Below are positions 1-8,268 of a DNA stretch of 64,000 bases, piece by piece. Under the pieces are notes generated by a model. That model was not told the origin of the DNA and searched no databases. It saw only the letters and a program-made list of their open reading frames with translations. Position numbers and translations under genes: made by a program. Source of the stretch: Candidatus Obscuribacter sp. (GTDB taxonomy: Bacteria; Cyanobacteriota; Vampirovibrionia; Obscuribacterales; Obscuribacteraceae); NCBI GenBank assembly GCA_021772135.1, contig JADYXQ010000232.1:1-64000 (forward strand), in the 5' to 3' direction. The stretch's first letter is position 1. The number at the start of each line of letters is the position of its first letter.

Positions 1-163
1 CTGTCCCGCTGGTCATCCCAATAACTTTGTAATAGCGGCGGCAATACCTGGATCTTTTCACTGTCAAGCGGCGTATCACCTTGCCCTTTGCCCCAAAAAG
101 AAAATAGCCAAGAATTCCTGATCCTATTATCGCCCCGATGCCCACCAGCATTGGCCAAGACAA
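1..163 (-). pseudogene. Partial, probably frameshifted membrane-anchored ORF at left edge
   Basis: The minus strand is open from a TTG at 163 (or ATG at 151) to the window edge. The first part encodes a hydrophobic segment containing GIGAIIGSGILGYFLF, a plausible membrane span. After about position 85 this frame turns into an unlikely Arg/Lys-rich string, while the neighbouring frame reads as ordinary protein (GDTPLDSEKIQVLPPLLQSY). The simplest reading is one gene with a single-base frameshift in the homopolymer-rich stretch near 80-95, continuing beyond the window. The family is not recognised. Confidence 0.25.
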
Positions 164-309
164 TTTGTTACCGAATAGTCACGTTTGGTACCAGCGCCGG
201 TGCGGCTGATTAAGAAGCTATGGTTGTCACCGAGCTAGGGAATAAAAACTTCATTCAAAACGTATTACATGATATACAACAATTCTGTTTTAAATCAGGT
301 GGCAAGCGT

Positions 310-1065
310 ATGCAAATAAATAAGTCTGTAGCGATTTTATTTGTCACAGCATTAATTTTCAGTTCATCTTCCGCGTCAGCGGCCGACACTGCCCGTGCGC
401 CGGTTGTGGTCGAGTTGTTCACTTCACAAGGTTGCAGCAGTTGCCCGCCAGCCGATCATTATCTATCAACTTTAACTGAGACTTTTAAATCTGGTCCTAA
501 AGTGGTTGTTGTTAGCGAGCACGTTGACTATTGGGATCATCTAGGCTGGAAAGACCCTTTTTCATCCAAGATTTTTACCGATAGGCAGCAGTCTTATGCC
601 AAAGCTTTCAAGCAAAACACCGTTTATACGCCCGAGATGGTTGTTGATGGAAGGACAGGCTTTGGTGGCACCGATTCTCGCTCTGCCGTAGAGGCCATAA
701 ACAGTCGAACAAACGAGCCTAAATTAAATATTGGGCTGACAGCAGTTTGCGATTCCATCCACAAAATTGTAAATGTAAGCTTGAACACAGCTGTTTCGCT
801 TGGCCGAGATGAGCAGCTGGTAGTTTTTCTTACCCAAGACAATGTCACTGTGTCGGTTCGAACAGGCGAAAATTCTGGTCGAGTCTTGAAACACACCGGC
901 GTTGCCCGAGTGGTAAAACTTTTCGAAAAGCCTGTTAAGAAATTCTCGCTGCCGCTTCCTGCTGATGCCGGCATAGCGTCAATAAAGGTAGTGGTTTTAC
1001 GTCAAGATACAAAATCTATGGCTGTAACCGGCGTTGGGTTAGCTGGAGTTATCACTTCAAAATGA
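310..1065 (+). CDS. DUF1223 family secreted thioredoxin-fold protein
   Basis: A 251-residue protein matching the DUF1223 family, a periplasmic thioredoxin-like fold of unknown role. It begins with a Sec signal peptide ending near SASA (about residue 25), followed by VVVELFTSQGCSSCPPAD with the CxxC pair. EHVDYWDHLGWKDPF and TPEMVVDG are typical of the family. The ATG at 310 is chosen over the longer ORF start at 220 because AGGTGG lies just upstream and the signal peptide starts there. Its 3' end overlaps the 3' end of the convergent nadB gene by 64 bp, an unusually long tail-to-tail overlap. The family call is good; the biochemical role is unknown. Confidence 0.85.
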   Translation: MQINKSVAILFVTALIFSSSSASAADTARAPVVVELFTSQGCSSCPPADHYLSTLTETFKSGPKVVVVSEHVDYWDHLGWKDPFSSKIFTDRQQSYAKAFKQNTVYTPEMVVDGRTGFGGTDSRSAVEAINSRTNEPKLNIGLTAVCDSIHKIVNVSLNTAVSLGRDEQLVVFLTQDNVTVSVRTGENSGRVLKHTGVARVVKLFEKPVKKFSLPLPADAGIASIKVVVLRQDTKSMAVTGVGLAGVITSK

Positions 1066-2597
1066 CGAATGAATTTGCCATCATTAACGGTGGCATAATC
1101 TTCTCGTAAATGCGAACCACGAGATTCGGTACGCAGCAAGGCCGCTTGGGCAATAAGCAGACCGACTTGAAAAATATTGCGCTCGCAATATTGTTTGGCC
1201 GACATTTTGCTTGCGGGCACAAGGATTGACGGTGACTTAAGTAAAATGTTCAAGCCCGACTGCGATCGCACAAGCCCGGCGTGTCTGTACATATGAGCGC
1301 GAAAATTTTGCACATCGGTTGGCAACACTATCTGCTCGTCTTGATGCCGGCTGATAATGTTTGTTGAATGAGCACTGCTTGATGCAATTAGCTCATCGCC
1401 AAGATTGAGAGCCATAACGCCAGCTTCTAAAAGTGAATTGCTCGCCAGTCTATTGGCACCGTGAAGACCTGTGCAAGCGCATTCGCCGATGGCAGACAAT
1501 CCCTTCATACTGGTGCGGCCGGCCACTGTAGCTTTGATTCCGCCCATCATATAGTGTGCGGCGGGCGCAACAGGAATTGGTTGAGTCAGCAGGTCAATGC
1601 CGTATTGACTGCATGTTTGTAAAATATTGGGAAATCTATTTTTGATTTGTTCTGCGCCTATGGGCCGCATGTCGAGATAGACTTGCTCTAGATCGTTTTC
1701 AGTCATTACCGAGTGAATCGCTCGAGCAACTATGTCTCTTGTAGCCAGCTCACCGTCTTCGTGAAAGCGTTTAACAAATCTCTGACCTTTATGATCCAGC
1801 AGAGTTGCGCCCGCACCCCTGGCCGCTTCTGTGATAAGAAAAGAGGGGGCGTTGTGTAATCGTAGAGCCGTCGGGTGAAACTGTACGAATTCCAGGTCAC
1901 TTAAAACAGCGCCGGCACGGTATGCCAGAGCGATACCGTCTGCGGTGGCTACAAGAGGGTTAGTGGTGCGTTCAAAAATCTGACCCGCACCGCCCGTGGC
2001 TAAGACAGTGTGAGTGGCCCGCACTTCGATTTTTGAATCGTCGTTAAGTAGAGTTGCTCCGCAGCAACCTTCATTACTAGTGCGCAATTCTATTGCGGTG
2101 GTGTTCTCTAATATGATCAAATTTTTGTTGCCTGCGGCTGTCAGCCAGAGTTTTTCGCTGAGCGCTTCGGTAATCGATTTGCCGGTGGTATCTTTGTTGT
2201 GTACCACGCGAGCCTGCTTGTGCCCGCCTTCGAGGGCCAGGTCATATTTGCCTGCTGGGTTCTTTTCAAAGGCCACGCCAAGTCTGTCTAATTCAGCAAT
2301 CAAACGATGACCATCAAAAATAATGCTTTTGGCCACTTCGACATCGGTGAGACCGGCACCAGATTTGATGGTATCGATCAGGTGAGCCTCAGGCGAGTCA
2401 AATGGATTGGCACCGGTCACTGCGGCGACGCCACCTTGTGCCCATGAACTGTTTGAATCAGAAAGCGCAGCTTTAGATACAAGCACCACTTTCAGATCTG
2501 CCGACTGCAGGCGCAGTGCAAGCATTAAACCTGCAATGCCGGAGCCGACTATTAAAACGTCGGTATCAATCACTGATGCTATGCGCTTGTCGTTCAT
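1002..2597 (-). CDS. nadB: L-aspartate oxidase NadB
   Basis: Oxidises L-aspartate to iminoaspartate with FAD, the first step of de novo NAD synthesis in the cytoplasm. The 531 residues match the usual length. The N-terminus carries the dinucleotide-binding VGSGIAGL motif (about residues 16-23), then SSWAQGG and the fumarate-reductase/succinate-dehydrogenase-like core with HPTAL and HYMMGGI. A good SD (AGGAG, 7 nt before ATG 2597) supports the start. It lies 10 bp downstream of nadA on the same strand, so the two form an operon whose products act consecutively. A shared NrtR-type regulator is encoded divergently at 4030. The C-terminus overlaps the DUF1223 gene. Confidence 0.96.
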   Translation of the reverse strand: MNDKRIASVIDTDVLIVGSGIAGLMLALRLQSADLKVVLVSKAALSDSNSSWAQGGVAAVTGANPFDSPEAHLIDTIKSGAGLTDVEVAKSIIFDGHRLIAELDRLGVAFEKNPAGKYDLALEGGHKQARVVHNKDTTGKSITEALSEKLWLTAAGNKNLIILENTTAIELRTSNEGCCGATLLNDDSKIEVRATHTVLATGGAGQIFERTTNPLVATADGIALAYRAGAVLSDLEFVQFHPTALRLHNAPSFLITEAARGAGATLLDHKGQRFVKRFHEDGELATRDIVARAIHSVMTENDLEQVYLDMRPIGAEQIKNRFPNILQTCSQYGIDLLTQPIPVAPAAHYMMGGIKATVAGRTSMKGLSAIGECACTGLHGANRLASNSLLEAGVMALNLGDELIASSSAHSTNIISRHQDEQIVLPTDVQNFRAHMYRHAGLVRSQSGLNILLKSPSILVPASKMSAKQYCERNIFQVGLLIAQAALLRTESRGSHLREDYATVNDGKFIRHFEVITPANPTPVTAIDFVS

Positions 2598-2607
2598 GGT
2601 TGTGCTC

Positions 2608-3582
2608 CTAGAAAATCGAGATCATGCGCTCGATGGCCAGACGCGCTTTAGAAGCTGTTTCTTCTTCCACCGTCACGTGGAATACATCTTCCACAAGTGA
2701 TCGGTGCAGCTTTTCTAGAGTGATCATTTTCATAAATTGGCAGCTCATTTCAGAACTGATCGGCAGAAATTCCTTATCAGGATTTTCTTTTTTCATTCTG
2801 TGCAAAATCCCGATTTCGGTTGCGACTACAAATTTCTTTGATTCAGAAGAACTTGCCAGCTTAAGCATTCCCTCTGTTGAGGCCACTTTCAGCACATCTT
2901 TATTGTCGCCACCCTGGCGCGCCACCCTGTCAAGGTAAGGGGTCAGGCATCCGCACTCGGGGTGAATCAATAATTCAGCATCAGGGTGCTCTTTCATCTT
3001 TTCGTCTATTTTGCTGGGATGCACCGCGGCGTGCACGTGGCACTCACCCATCCAGATGCGCATATTTTTCCGCCCGGTCATCTTCTGCACCCATGAGCCG
3101 AGAAAGACGTCTGGCAGAAACAAAATTTCTTTGTCTTCAGGTATAGATTGAACAATTTTCAATGCATTACCGGAGGTGCAGCAATAATCCGAGATAGCCT
3201 TAATTTCAGCGGTAGTATTGACGTAAGAAACTACGATGGCACCTGGATGCTCAGCTTTCCAGTCAATCAGTTGCTGCAAGTTTATAGATGCGGCTAAAGA
3301 GCAGCCGGCTTCAAGATCAGGAATTAGTACGCGCTTGGTGGGACACAAAATGGCGGCGGTCTCGGCCATAAAGTGCACGCCACAAAAAACAATCATTTCA
3401 GCATCAGTTTTAGCTGCTTGCTGCGAAAGCCCAAGGGAGTCGCCGACAAAGTCAGCCACATCTTGAATAATTGGTATCTGGTAGTTGTGAGCAAGAATGA
3501 CGGCGTTACGCATTTTGCTGAGATATTTGATTTCATCAATAAGCGTTTGCGTTTGTCTGTCAATTTTAGAGAGTGTGTTCAT
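2608..3582 (-). CDS. nadA: Quinolinate synthase NadA
   Basis: Condenses iminoaspartate with dihydroxyacetone phosphate to quinolinate using an oxygen-sensitive [4Fe-4S] cluster. The 324-residue sequence shows the family landmarks ILAHNYQIP, GDSLGLS, FCGVHFMAETA, PDLEAGCSLA, MGECHVHA and HPECGC, which supply substrate-binding histidines and candidate cluster cysteines. It is the first gene of the nadA-nadB pair. The 447-bp upstream region is shared with the divergent NrtR-like gene, so NAD-responsive control from there is plausible. Length and motifs are complete. Confidence 0.96.
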   Translation of the reverse strand: MNTLSKIDRQTQTLIDEIKYLSKMRNAVILAHNYQIPIIQDVADFVGDSLGLSQQAAKTDAEMIVFCGVHFMAETAAILCPTKRVLIPDLEAGCSLAASINLQQLIDWKAEHPGAIVVSYVNTTAEIKAISDYCCTSGNALKIVQSIPEDKEILFLPDVFLGSWVQKMTGRKNMRIWMGECHVHAAVHPSKIDEKMKEHPDAELLIHPECGCLTPYLDRVARQGGDNKDVLKVASTEGMLKLASSSESKKFVVATEIGILHRMKKENPDKEFLPISSEMSCQFMKMITLEKLHRSLVEDVFHVTVEEETASKARLAIERMISIF

Positions 3583-4029
3583 CGATTTCAGTTGACCTCA
3601 TGTACACGCTATGATTTTGCGATATCGAGTAAGCGTACTTCTTACGTTTTACCATTAAAATGCTCCCATTGCAGCTTAAATTGCCAAGGTGCAGATTAAT
3701 TCGCAAGGTTTATACTCCAGCTACCCTTGGAACGCTCGTTTGCGAACATTTTCATTACTCGCTGGTGCTAGCTTTTAGGGCTTTCAAGCTTTCCAGTAAC
3801 TGTATAAGCAACGGTAACCAAATACTGAAACTGTCTTTCGCTATCCTGCCACTAACTGAATTAGCGCCATTTGAGAATGTATTGAAGTCCTGAGAACGAA
3901 ATAGGGCCTTTGGGAGCAAGGATGTGCCCACGCGTCTGAGTCGTTGTCGTTAGAATTACGATTACTTCCTGTATACTGGACGTAATTCGAGCCTTTCCTT
4001 AAGTTTAACTGACATTAAAATGCGACAAA
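3583..4029. other. Divergent intergenic region between nadA and the NrtR-like gene
   Basis: No convincing coding sequence. Reading frames of 77-108 codons here have no SD and no recognisable protein character. It should hold the promoters of nadAB (leftward) and of the regulator (rightward). A TATACT hexamer at 3972-3977 is a plausible -10 for the rightward gene, and an inverted repeat lies at 3953-3988. Confidence 0.6.
3953..3988. promoter_or_regulatory. Inverted repeat, candidate NrtR operator
   Basis: GAATTACG (3953-3960) and CGTAATTC (3981-3988) are perfect 8-bp inverted arms separated by 20 bp. The spacer contains the near-palindrome TCCTGTATACTGGA (3967-3980), with a GTATAC core. It lies about 40 bp before the regulator's ATG and overlaps its likely -10. 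Operator function is inference. Confidence 0.4.
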
Positions 4030-4704
4030 ATGGCTATTGAACCAATAAAAGTAACCGTTGATACCGTAGCTCTGGCCGTACAAGAAGGTCAGCTCGAAAT
4101 AGTTTTGGTTAAACGCAAACGCGAGCCTTTTAAAAATTTGTGGGCATTGCCCGGTGGATTTCTTTCTGACGACGATAGCATCGAAGACGCTGCCACAAGA
4201 GTGCTTTTTGAAGAGACAAATGTCGGCGGTGTTTACCTTGAGCAGCTGTACACTTTCGGTGACCGCGGTCGAGATCCGCGTGCTCGAGTGGTGACCGCCT
4301 CTTATCTGGCTCTTTTGCGTCAAGACGATCTGGAGCTACGGGCCAGTTCTGATGCCAGCGGTGTGGCATGGTGGCCGGTGTTAGACCTGCCGCAATTGGC
4401 ATTTGATCACAGGCGAATCGTTGAATATGCGCACCAGCGAATCAAATATAAAATTGAATATTCAGCTGCGGCTTTTAGTCTCTTGCCGGACAAATTTACT
4501 TTGCGCGATTTACAGTCGGTCTACGAAGCGGTTTTAGGGCGGCCGGTCGATAATCGCAATTTTCGTAAGAAATTTCTCAAATCAGGCGTGTTGCGCGAGT
4601 TAGATGAGACAACGCAACAAGGCTCTTTTCGGCCGGCCAGACTTTATTGCTTTTCGCAAGAAGAATTCGATCAGCTTCCCGATCGTCCGGTATTCAGTTT
4701 CTAG
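4030..4704 (+). CDS. NrtR-family Nudix-related transcriptional regulator of NAD metabolism
   Basis: A 224-residue protein with an N-terminal Nudix fold (about 1-140) and a C-terminal winged-helix domain (about 150-215), the NrtR architecture. The Nudix box reads GGFLSDDDSIEDAATRV followed by LFEETNV. Compared with Gx5Ex7REUxEExGU, the first Glu is Asp and RE is RV, so hydrolysis is probably lost while ADP-ribose-type ligand binding may remain. NrtR proteins are known repressors of NAD biosynthesis genes in several phyla. Divergence from nadAB fits that role directly. A housekeeping ADP-ribose or sugar-nucleotide hydrolase is the alternative, but the winged helix and context argue for a regulator. 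Confidence 0.85.
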   Translation: MAIEPIKVTVDTVALAVQEGQLEIVLVKRKREPFKNLWALPGGFLSDDDSIEDAATRVLFEETNVGGVYLEQLYTFGDRGRDPRARVVTASYLALLRQDDLELRASSDASGVAWWPVLDLPQLAFDHRRIVEYAHQRIKYKIEYSAAAFSLLPDKFTLRDLQSVYEAVLGRPVDNRNFRKKFLKSGVLRELDETTQQGSFRPARLYCFSQEEFDQLPDRPVFSF

Positions 4705-4733
4705 CCACTACATACGGTGCCTGCTATTTAAAG

Positions 4734-5405
4734 TTAAACGTTCGCTTTGGCTTTGCCTTTGATAAAGTCACTGCGATTAAGGACTGTTCCACGGAACTGT
4801 CGCACGATGTACACAGGAGTGTTTCTTTTGACCATTCCATATAGCCGAGAGATGTCTGAGTTAGAATGCCGAATACAACCGTGACTGGCACTCTTTCTGA
4901 TCTGGTTGGGTTCGTTTGTGCCGTGTAATGCCAGTTCGTCGCCGTTGAGAAAAATAGCGGCGACACCGAGCGGATTTTTGTGAGTCTGATTGTAGGCTGG
5001 AACGGGCTTTTGTTCTGGATCAATGGTTCTGGGTGGCACCCAGACTGGAAATTGCTTTTTCATCGCTACCAGATATCTGCCTGACGGAGTGGGCTTGTCG
5101 ACGGTGCCGATAGCGTTTGATAGAGTCATCACCCTCACCATTTCATCACGGCGGCCAAGGTGTTGCAGTTGCAAGACGTGCGTTGAGTGACTGCCTTTGT
5201 CGACTACTAGGACTGTAGGAGCGTTCGAACGGTAGCCATTTTTCTTCAGCACTCCAGTCAGAGCATAATGTCCATTGATAAATGGATATTGCATATTGGT
5301 TTTGACGGCGCCTGCGGGTCTCTTTGGCGCGGGTGGAGCGCTGAAGGCCGGCGCGGTAGCAGAAAAGCTAATAACCATTGCTACCATTAGAGAAAACTGT
5401 TTCAT
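4734..5405 (-). CDS. Secreted L,D-transpeptidase (YkuD domain)
   Basis: Predicted periplasmic enzyme that makes or remodels peptidoglycan cross-links. The 223-residue product starts with signal peptide MKQFSLMVAMVISFSATAPA. The YkuD core occupies roughly residues 65-210, with the catalytic signature LHGTNEP and SHGCIRHSN, whose Cys and His are intact. ATG 5405 is preferred over the upstream start at 5483 because it follows a GGAG SD and opens the signal peptide. A secreted M23 peptidase lies about 100 bp upstream on the same strand, so both may act on the wall from one transcript. Confidence 0.9.
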   Translation of the reverse strand: MKQFSLMVAMVISFSATAPAFSAPPAPKRPAGAVKTNMQYPFINGHYALTGVLKKNGYRSNAPTVLVVDKGSHSTHVLQLQHLGRRDEMVRVMTLSNAIGTVDKPTPSGRYLVAMKKQFPVWVPPRTIDPEQKPVPAYNQTHKNPLGVAAIFLNGDELALHGTNEPNQIRKSASHGCIRHSNSDISRLYGMVKRNTPVYIVRQFRGTVLNRSDFIKGKAKANV

Positions 5406-5502
5406 TGCGCCACTCCAAACCTGACCATTGCCCTGAATACGCTGGTCGGAGAAATGCTGTTTAAGTTCCACAATAAGTTCCACAGTTGGATAGAGATATC
5501 GA

Positions 5503-6087
5503 TTATTTGAATACTTCGTATGGATCCAGGTCAGACACCTGCCACCAGTTTCTCAAGACGTCGCCCATGCCTACTGCGAAATGCAGGTGCGGAGTATTCG
5601 GGGGTGCATTGCCCGAAGTGCCTACGTACCCAATGACCTGGCCTTTTTTTACTTTGTCGCCATCATGGAGGTTATCTGCATATTTTTGCAAATGGGCATA
5701 GTAGTAGACGAACTTACAGCTGGGATCGGCCTGGTATATGGTTGTTCCGCCTGCTTTGCTCAAGAAAAGCTTGACGATCGTTCCATCTTCCACTGCCATC
5801 ACCGGGGTATTTCTGGGGGCAGCCAAGTCGGCAGCGCCATGTTTGCTGCCACCGCGAATTTCATTGAAAGAGCCTTTTATTGAGGCCATGCTGAAACCAG
5901 CGATAGGCGCGGCCAGGTGTTTTGCTCTTAGTTCTTTAATCGCTGCTTGCGTTTCGGCCTCGGATAACGGTGCTTGCTGCACTTGGGAAGACTTCTTTTC
6001 GTCAGCAGCCGAAGCCTCTGAACTCAGAAATGTCATGTTGCCTACGAACAAGCAAGTTATTAATATTGGGAAAACTGATGGCTTCAT
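5503..6087 (-). CDS. M23 family metallopeptidase (LytM-type), secreted
   Basis: A 194-residue zinc endopeptidase or LytM-like protein of the cell wall. Residues 1-27 form a signal peptide ending at ASA. A short helical linker (about 40-60) precedes the M23 domain. The zinc ligands are all present: HGAAD supplies His and Asp, HLHFAV the HxH pair, and YYAHLQ the additional His. Intact ligands suggest real hydrolytic activity rather than the inactive EnvC type. The ATG at 6087 follows a divergently open region. It is followed on the same strand by the L,D-transpeptidase. Confidence 0.9.
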   Translation of the reverse strand: MKPSVFPILITCLFVGNMTFLSSEASAADEKKSSQVQQAPLSEAETQAAIKELRAKHLAAPIAGFSMASIKGSFNEIRGGSKHGAADLAAPRNTPVMAVEDGTIVKLFLSKAGGTTIYQADPSCKFVYYYAHLQKYADNLHDGDKVKKGQVIGYVGTSGNAPPNTPHLHFAVGMGDVLRNWWQVSDLDPYEVFK

Positions 6088-6146
6088 TGTTGTGAGGACG
6101 ATGATATTAGCTTAGAAGTTCCAGCGACATGGGCAAAAGGCGTTGT

Positions 6147-6869
6147 TCACTTAAACAACATACTTATGCCAAGCAAAAGAATGATGGTTGACACCACACG
6201 CTTAAAAATCGGTTCTGGAATTTTGACTAAGACTGCTTTTCCAAACCACGTTCCAAGCAGCACGCCGACAGACGCGACCGTAATTGGCAACCAGACTTGC
6301 ACCAAATCCGCGAAGCGGCTAGCGAAGTAAACGGGCATTCGAGCGGCATCGACGATCAGACCAATTCCGGTTGCAGTTGCCACGTACTCTTTCTTTGTCA
6401 GATCAAATCCCAAAAGTGCGGCAGAACGAATACCGCCCTGATTACCCACTAATCCGCCAAAAGCGCCTGATACCAAACCTGCCAGCCAACTAACTTTGGG
6501 TGGCACCCTAATCTTTTCGGACAATCCAAAAGTGCCAGTAATTCCAGCAAATATAAGCAAAAAAGCAAAAACTGTGATTAATGCCGGATTGGTTGCTGCA
6601 TTATGAAGCAACGCACCACTTAAGCCTCCAATTGCGCTGCAGATACCAAAGCTAATGAAAACGTCCTTTCGTAAGTCTTTGTGAATCAAGATGAACCTGA
6701 GGGAAGTGCCAAGTACGTGCGGTATGGATATCGCTGCCACTGCCAGTTGAAGGTCGAGACGCAAAGCAAGTAAAGGTGTTAAAAGGCTGCCAATGCCAAA
6801 GCCTGAGACGGAGGCAACGCCGCCTGCAAGTACCGCGACGAGGAAGACCACGATTAATTCAATAGTCAT
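6147..6869 (-). CDS. TauE/SafE-family membrane permease
   Basis: A 240-residue integral membrane protein with about eight hydrophobic segments and the duplicated four-helix plan of the TauE/SafE (DUF81) family. Family members export or import sulfur-containing or organic anions; the substrate cannot be read from sequence. The Gly-rich start GGVASVSGFGIGSLLTP and central SGAFGGLVGNQGG are diagnostic. GAGGTG precedes ATG 6869 by a few bases. The preceding gene on this strand is a decayed phosphodiester glycosidase whose reading frame ends 10 bp before this start. Confidence 0.88.
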   Translation of the reverse strand: MTIELIVVFLVAVLAGGVASVSGFGIGSLLTPLLALRLDLQLAVAAISIPHVLGTSLRFILIHKDLRKDVFISFGICSAIGGLSGALLHNAATNPALITVFAFLLIFAGITGTFGLSEKIRVPPKVSWLAGLVSGAFGGLVGNQGGIRSAALLGFDLTKKEYVATATGIGLIVDAARMPVYFASRFADLVQVWLPITVASVGVLLGTWFGKAVLVKIPEPIFKRVVSTIILLLGISMLFK

Positions 6870-6878
6870 GCCAGCACC

Positions 6879-7549
6879 TCATATTTCATAACAGCCAATT
6901 TGTTTCATGAGCTTGCCGGCCGTTTCTAAAGATAGACCCGAGAGAAATGTTACGAGGTAGAGTTTTTCTCTAGACCTGGAAAATCCGATTGCCTGCCTGG
7001 GCCAATGGTGAGTACATGGCTATCGGTGAATCCTTCAATATCAGGATTGACCCAGACTTCGCCTTTTCGCACCAGCCGCGGCCCGCATGTAAGTGAGTAC
7101 CAGTGCTCTTCCCATTGCGGCTGGCCTTCGGAGCGGGCCGTAACCATCTCTAAATCATTGCCCGCTTTGATACCGAGAGTGGTGCCATAATTTTCCCATC
7201 GGCTATATTTTAGAGTTTTTCCACCTGCCACCATATTGCCCATGACGCGCTGCTGCTTGTCTTTGCTAAAAAATGTGCCATTGAGCATGACAGCACCGTG
7301 GTGCCTTGTTACGTATTCGTCAAAGATTTCGGCACCGTGCGAAACACTGGCATTGTTTGCTTCTTGGCTATCGTGCGACAACAAAATTGACATGTACGTC
7401 TCCGGATCAGTCATGTCTACAGTGGTGACGAAAAAGCTAATTCCGCTAAGTTTTTTCTTTTCAAATAGAACAGGCTTGCTCACTTTTGACTTGTGCTTCT
7501 TTTGCTTCGGCGGTGGTGGCACGAAAAACGGTGGCGGCGGCGGTAGCAC
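6879..7549 (-). pseudogene. Frameshifted, C-terminally truncated phosphodiester glycosidase (NAGPA/DUF2233-like)
   Basis: From 7549 (GTG) the frame encodes a Pro-rich lead and the body of a phosphodiester glycosidase domain (NGTFFS, SLTCGPRLVRKGE, DSHVLTIGPGR). At about 6991-6999 it runs into a junk tail ending at 6950. The homologous continuation is in another frame (QAIGFSRSREKLYLVTF, then SLETAGKLMKQIGCYE) and ends at TGA 6879-6881. The terminal MNLDGG motif expected next in this family is missing, cut off just before the TauE gene. An in-frame TGA also lies about 10 codons before the GTG. One frameshift could be an assembly error, but the lost C-terminus points to a real pseudogene. Confidence 0.6.
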
Positions 7550-7705
7550 GGCTTCTTTTAATATTCATAGGATGGGTCGTCCACACAATATACCCGCTTT
7601 GAAGGTCGCAGCCAGGCAATTAATGTGCGGAATTTTCGCTAACTCCATCGGGGTAGACTAAGATCTTTCACAAGGTAATAGTCAGCGACAATAATCAGGT
7701 ATTAA

Positions 7706-8251
7706 ATGACCGTACACACCAGAGGCGAACTGATCGAATTATTAGACCAGGGCAGAAGCTTTGACTATCTGTTTTTCTACAGCCATCAACCGAAAGCGGA
7801 CGGCAGCGTATCTGAGTCTTGCTGCAGCCAGTGGTTTGATGCGTCATTTACTGTAGACGGAATTAACTATGCCACCGCCGAGCACTTTATGATGGCCGAA
7901 AAGGCGCGGCTATTTAATGATCAAGAATCGTTGCAGAAGATCCTCGAATGCAAGACCCCTAAAGAGGCAAAAGCCCTCGGTCGCAAAATAAGCAATTTTG
8001 ATTCTAACCTCTGGCAGCAGCACCGGTCGGAAATAGTTATTCGCGGCAATCTTGCTAAATTTGAGCAAAATGTAGCGCTGAGTCAATGGCTTAAATCAAC
8101 CGCTCCCAAAATTCTCGTGGAAGCAGCCCAGGATGACCAGATTTGGGGAATTGGCTTAGAGCAGTCCAATATCGATGCTGCCGATCCGCGCAAATGGAAT
8201 GGCGAGAATCTGCTTGGCTTTGCATTGGTTCTGGTGCGGCAAAAGTTGTAA
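7706..8251 (+). CDS. NADAR (YbiA-like, DUF1768) domain protein
   Basis: A 181-residue single-domain protein of the NADAR family, cytoplasmic N-glycosidases acting on ADP-ribose-related or riboflavin-intermediate substrates. Some members remove ADP-ribose from modified guanine. Family landmarks are visible in order: FFYSHQ, CCSQWFDASFTVDG, YATAEHFMMAEKARLF, KALGRKI, WGIGLE and WNGENLLGFALVLVR. The length is normal. It is a separate unit 5' of a decayed hydrolase gene. Because nadAB and an NrtR-like regulator are nearby, a role in NAD or ADP-ribose metabolism is attractive but unproven. Confidence 0.88.
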   Translation: MTVHTRGELIELLDQGRSFDYLFFYSHQPKADGSVSESCCSQWFDASFTVDGINYATAEHFMMAEKARLFNDQESLQKILECKTPKEAKALGRKISNFDSNLWQQHRSEIVIRGNLAKFEQNVALSQWLKSTAPKILVEAAQDDQIWGIGLEQSNIDAADPRKWNGENLLGFALVLVRQKL

Positions 8252-8268
8252 TTTGGTAGAGTAGGAAT

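Noticed and set aside
3660-3893. 77-codon plus-strand frame upstream of the NrtR-like gene
   Set aside because: No SD, unlikely composition, and it lies in the divergent promoter region.
6142-6159. Small hairpin GTTGTT-N6-AACAAC at the end of the TauE gene
   Set aside because: AT-rich stem partly inside the coding region and no T-tract on the coding strand, so no terminator call.
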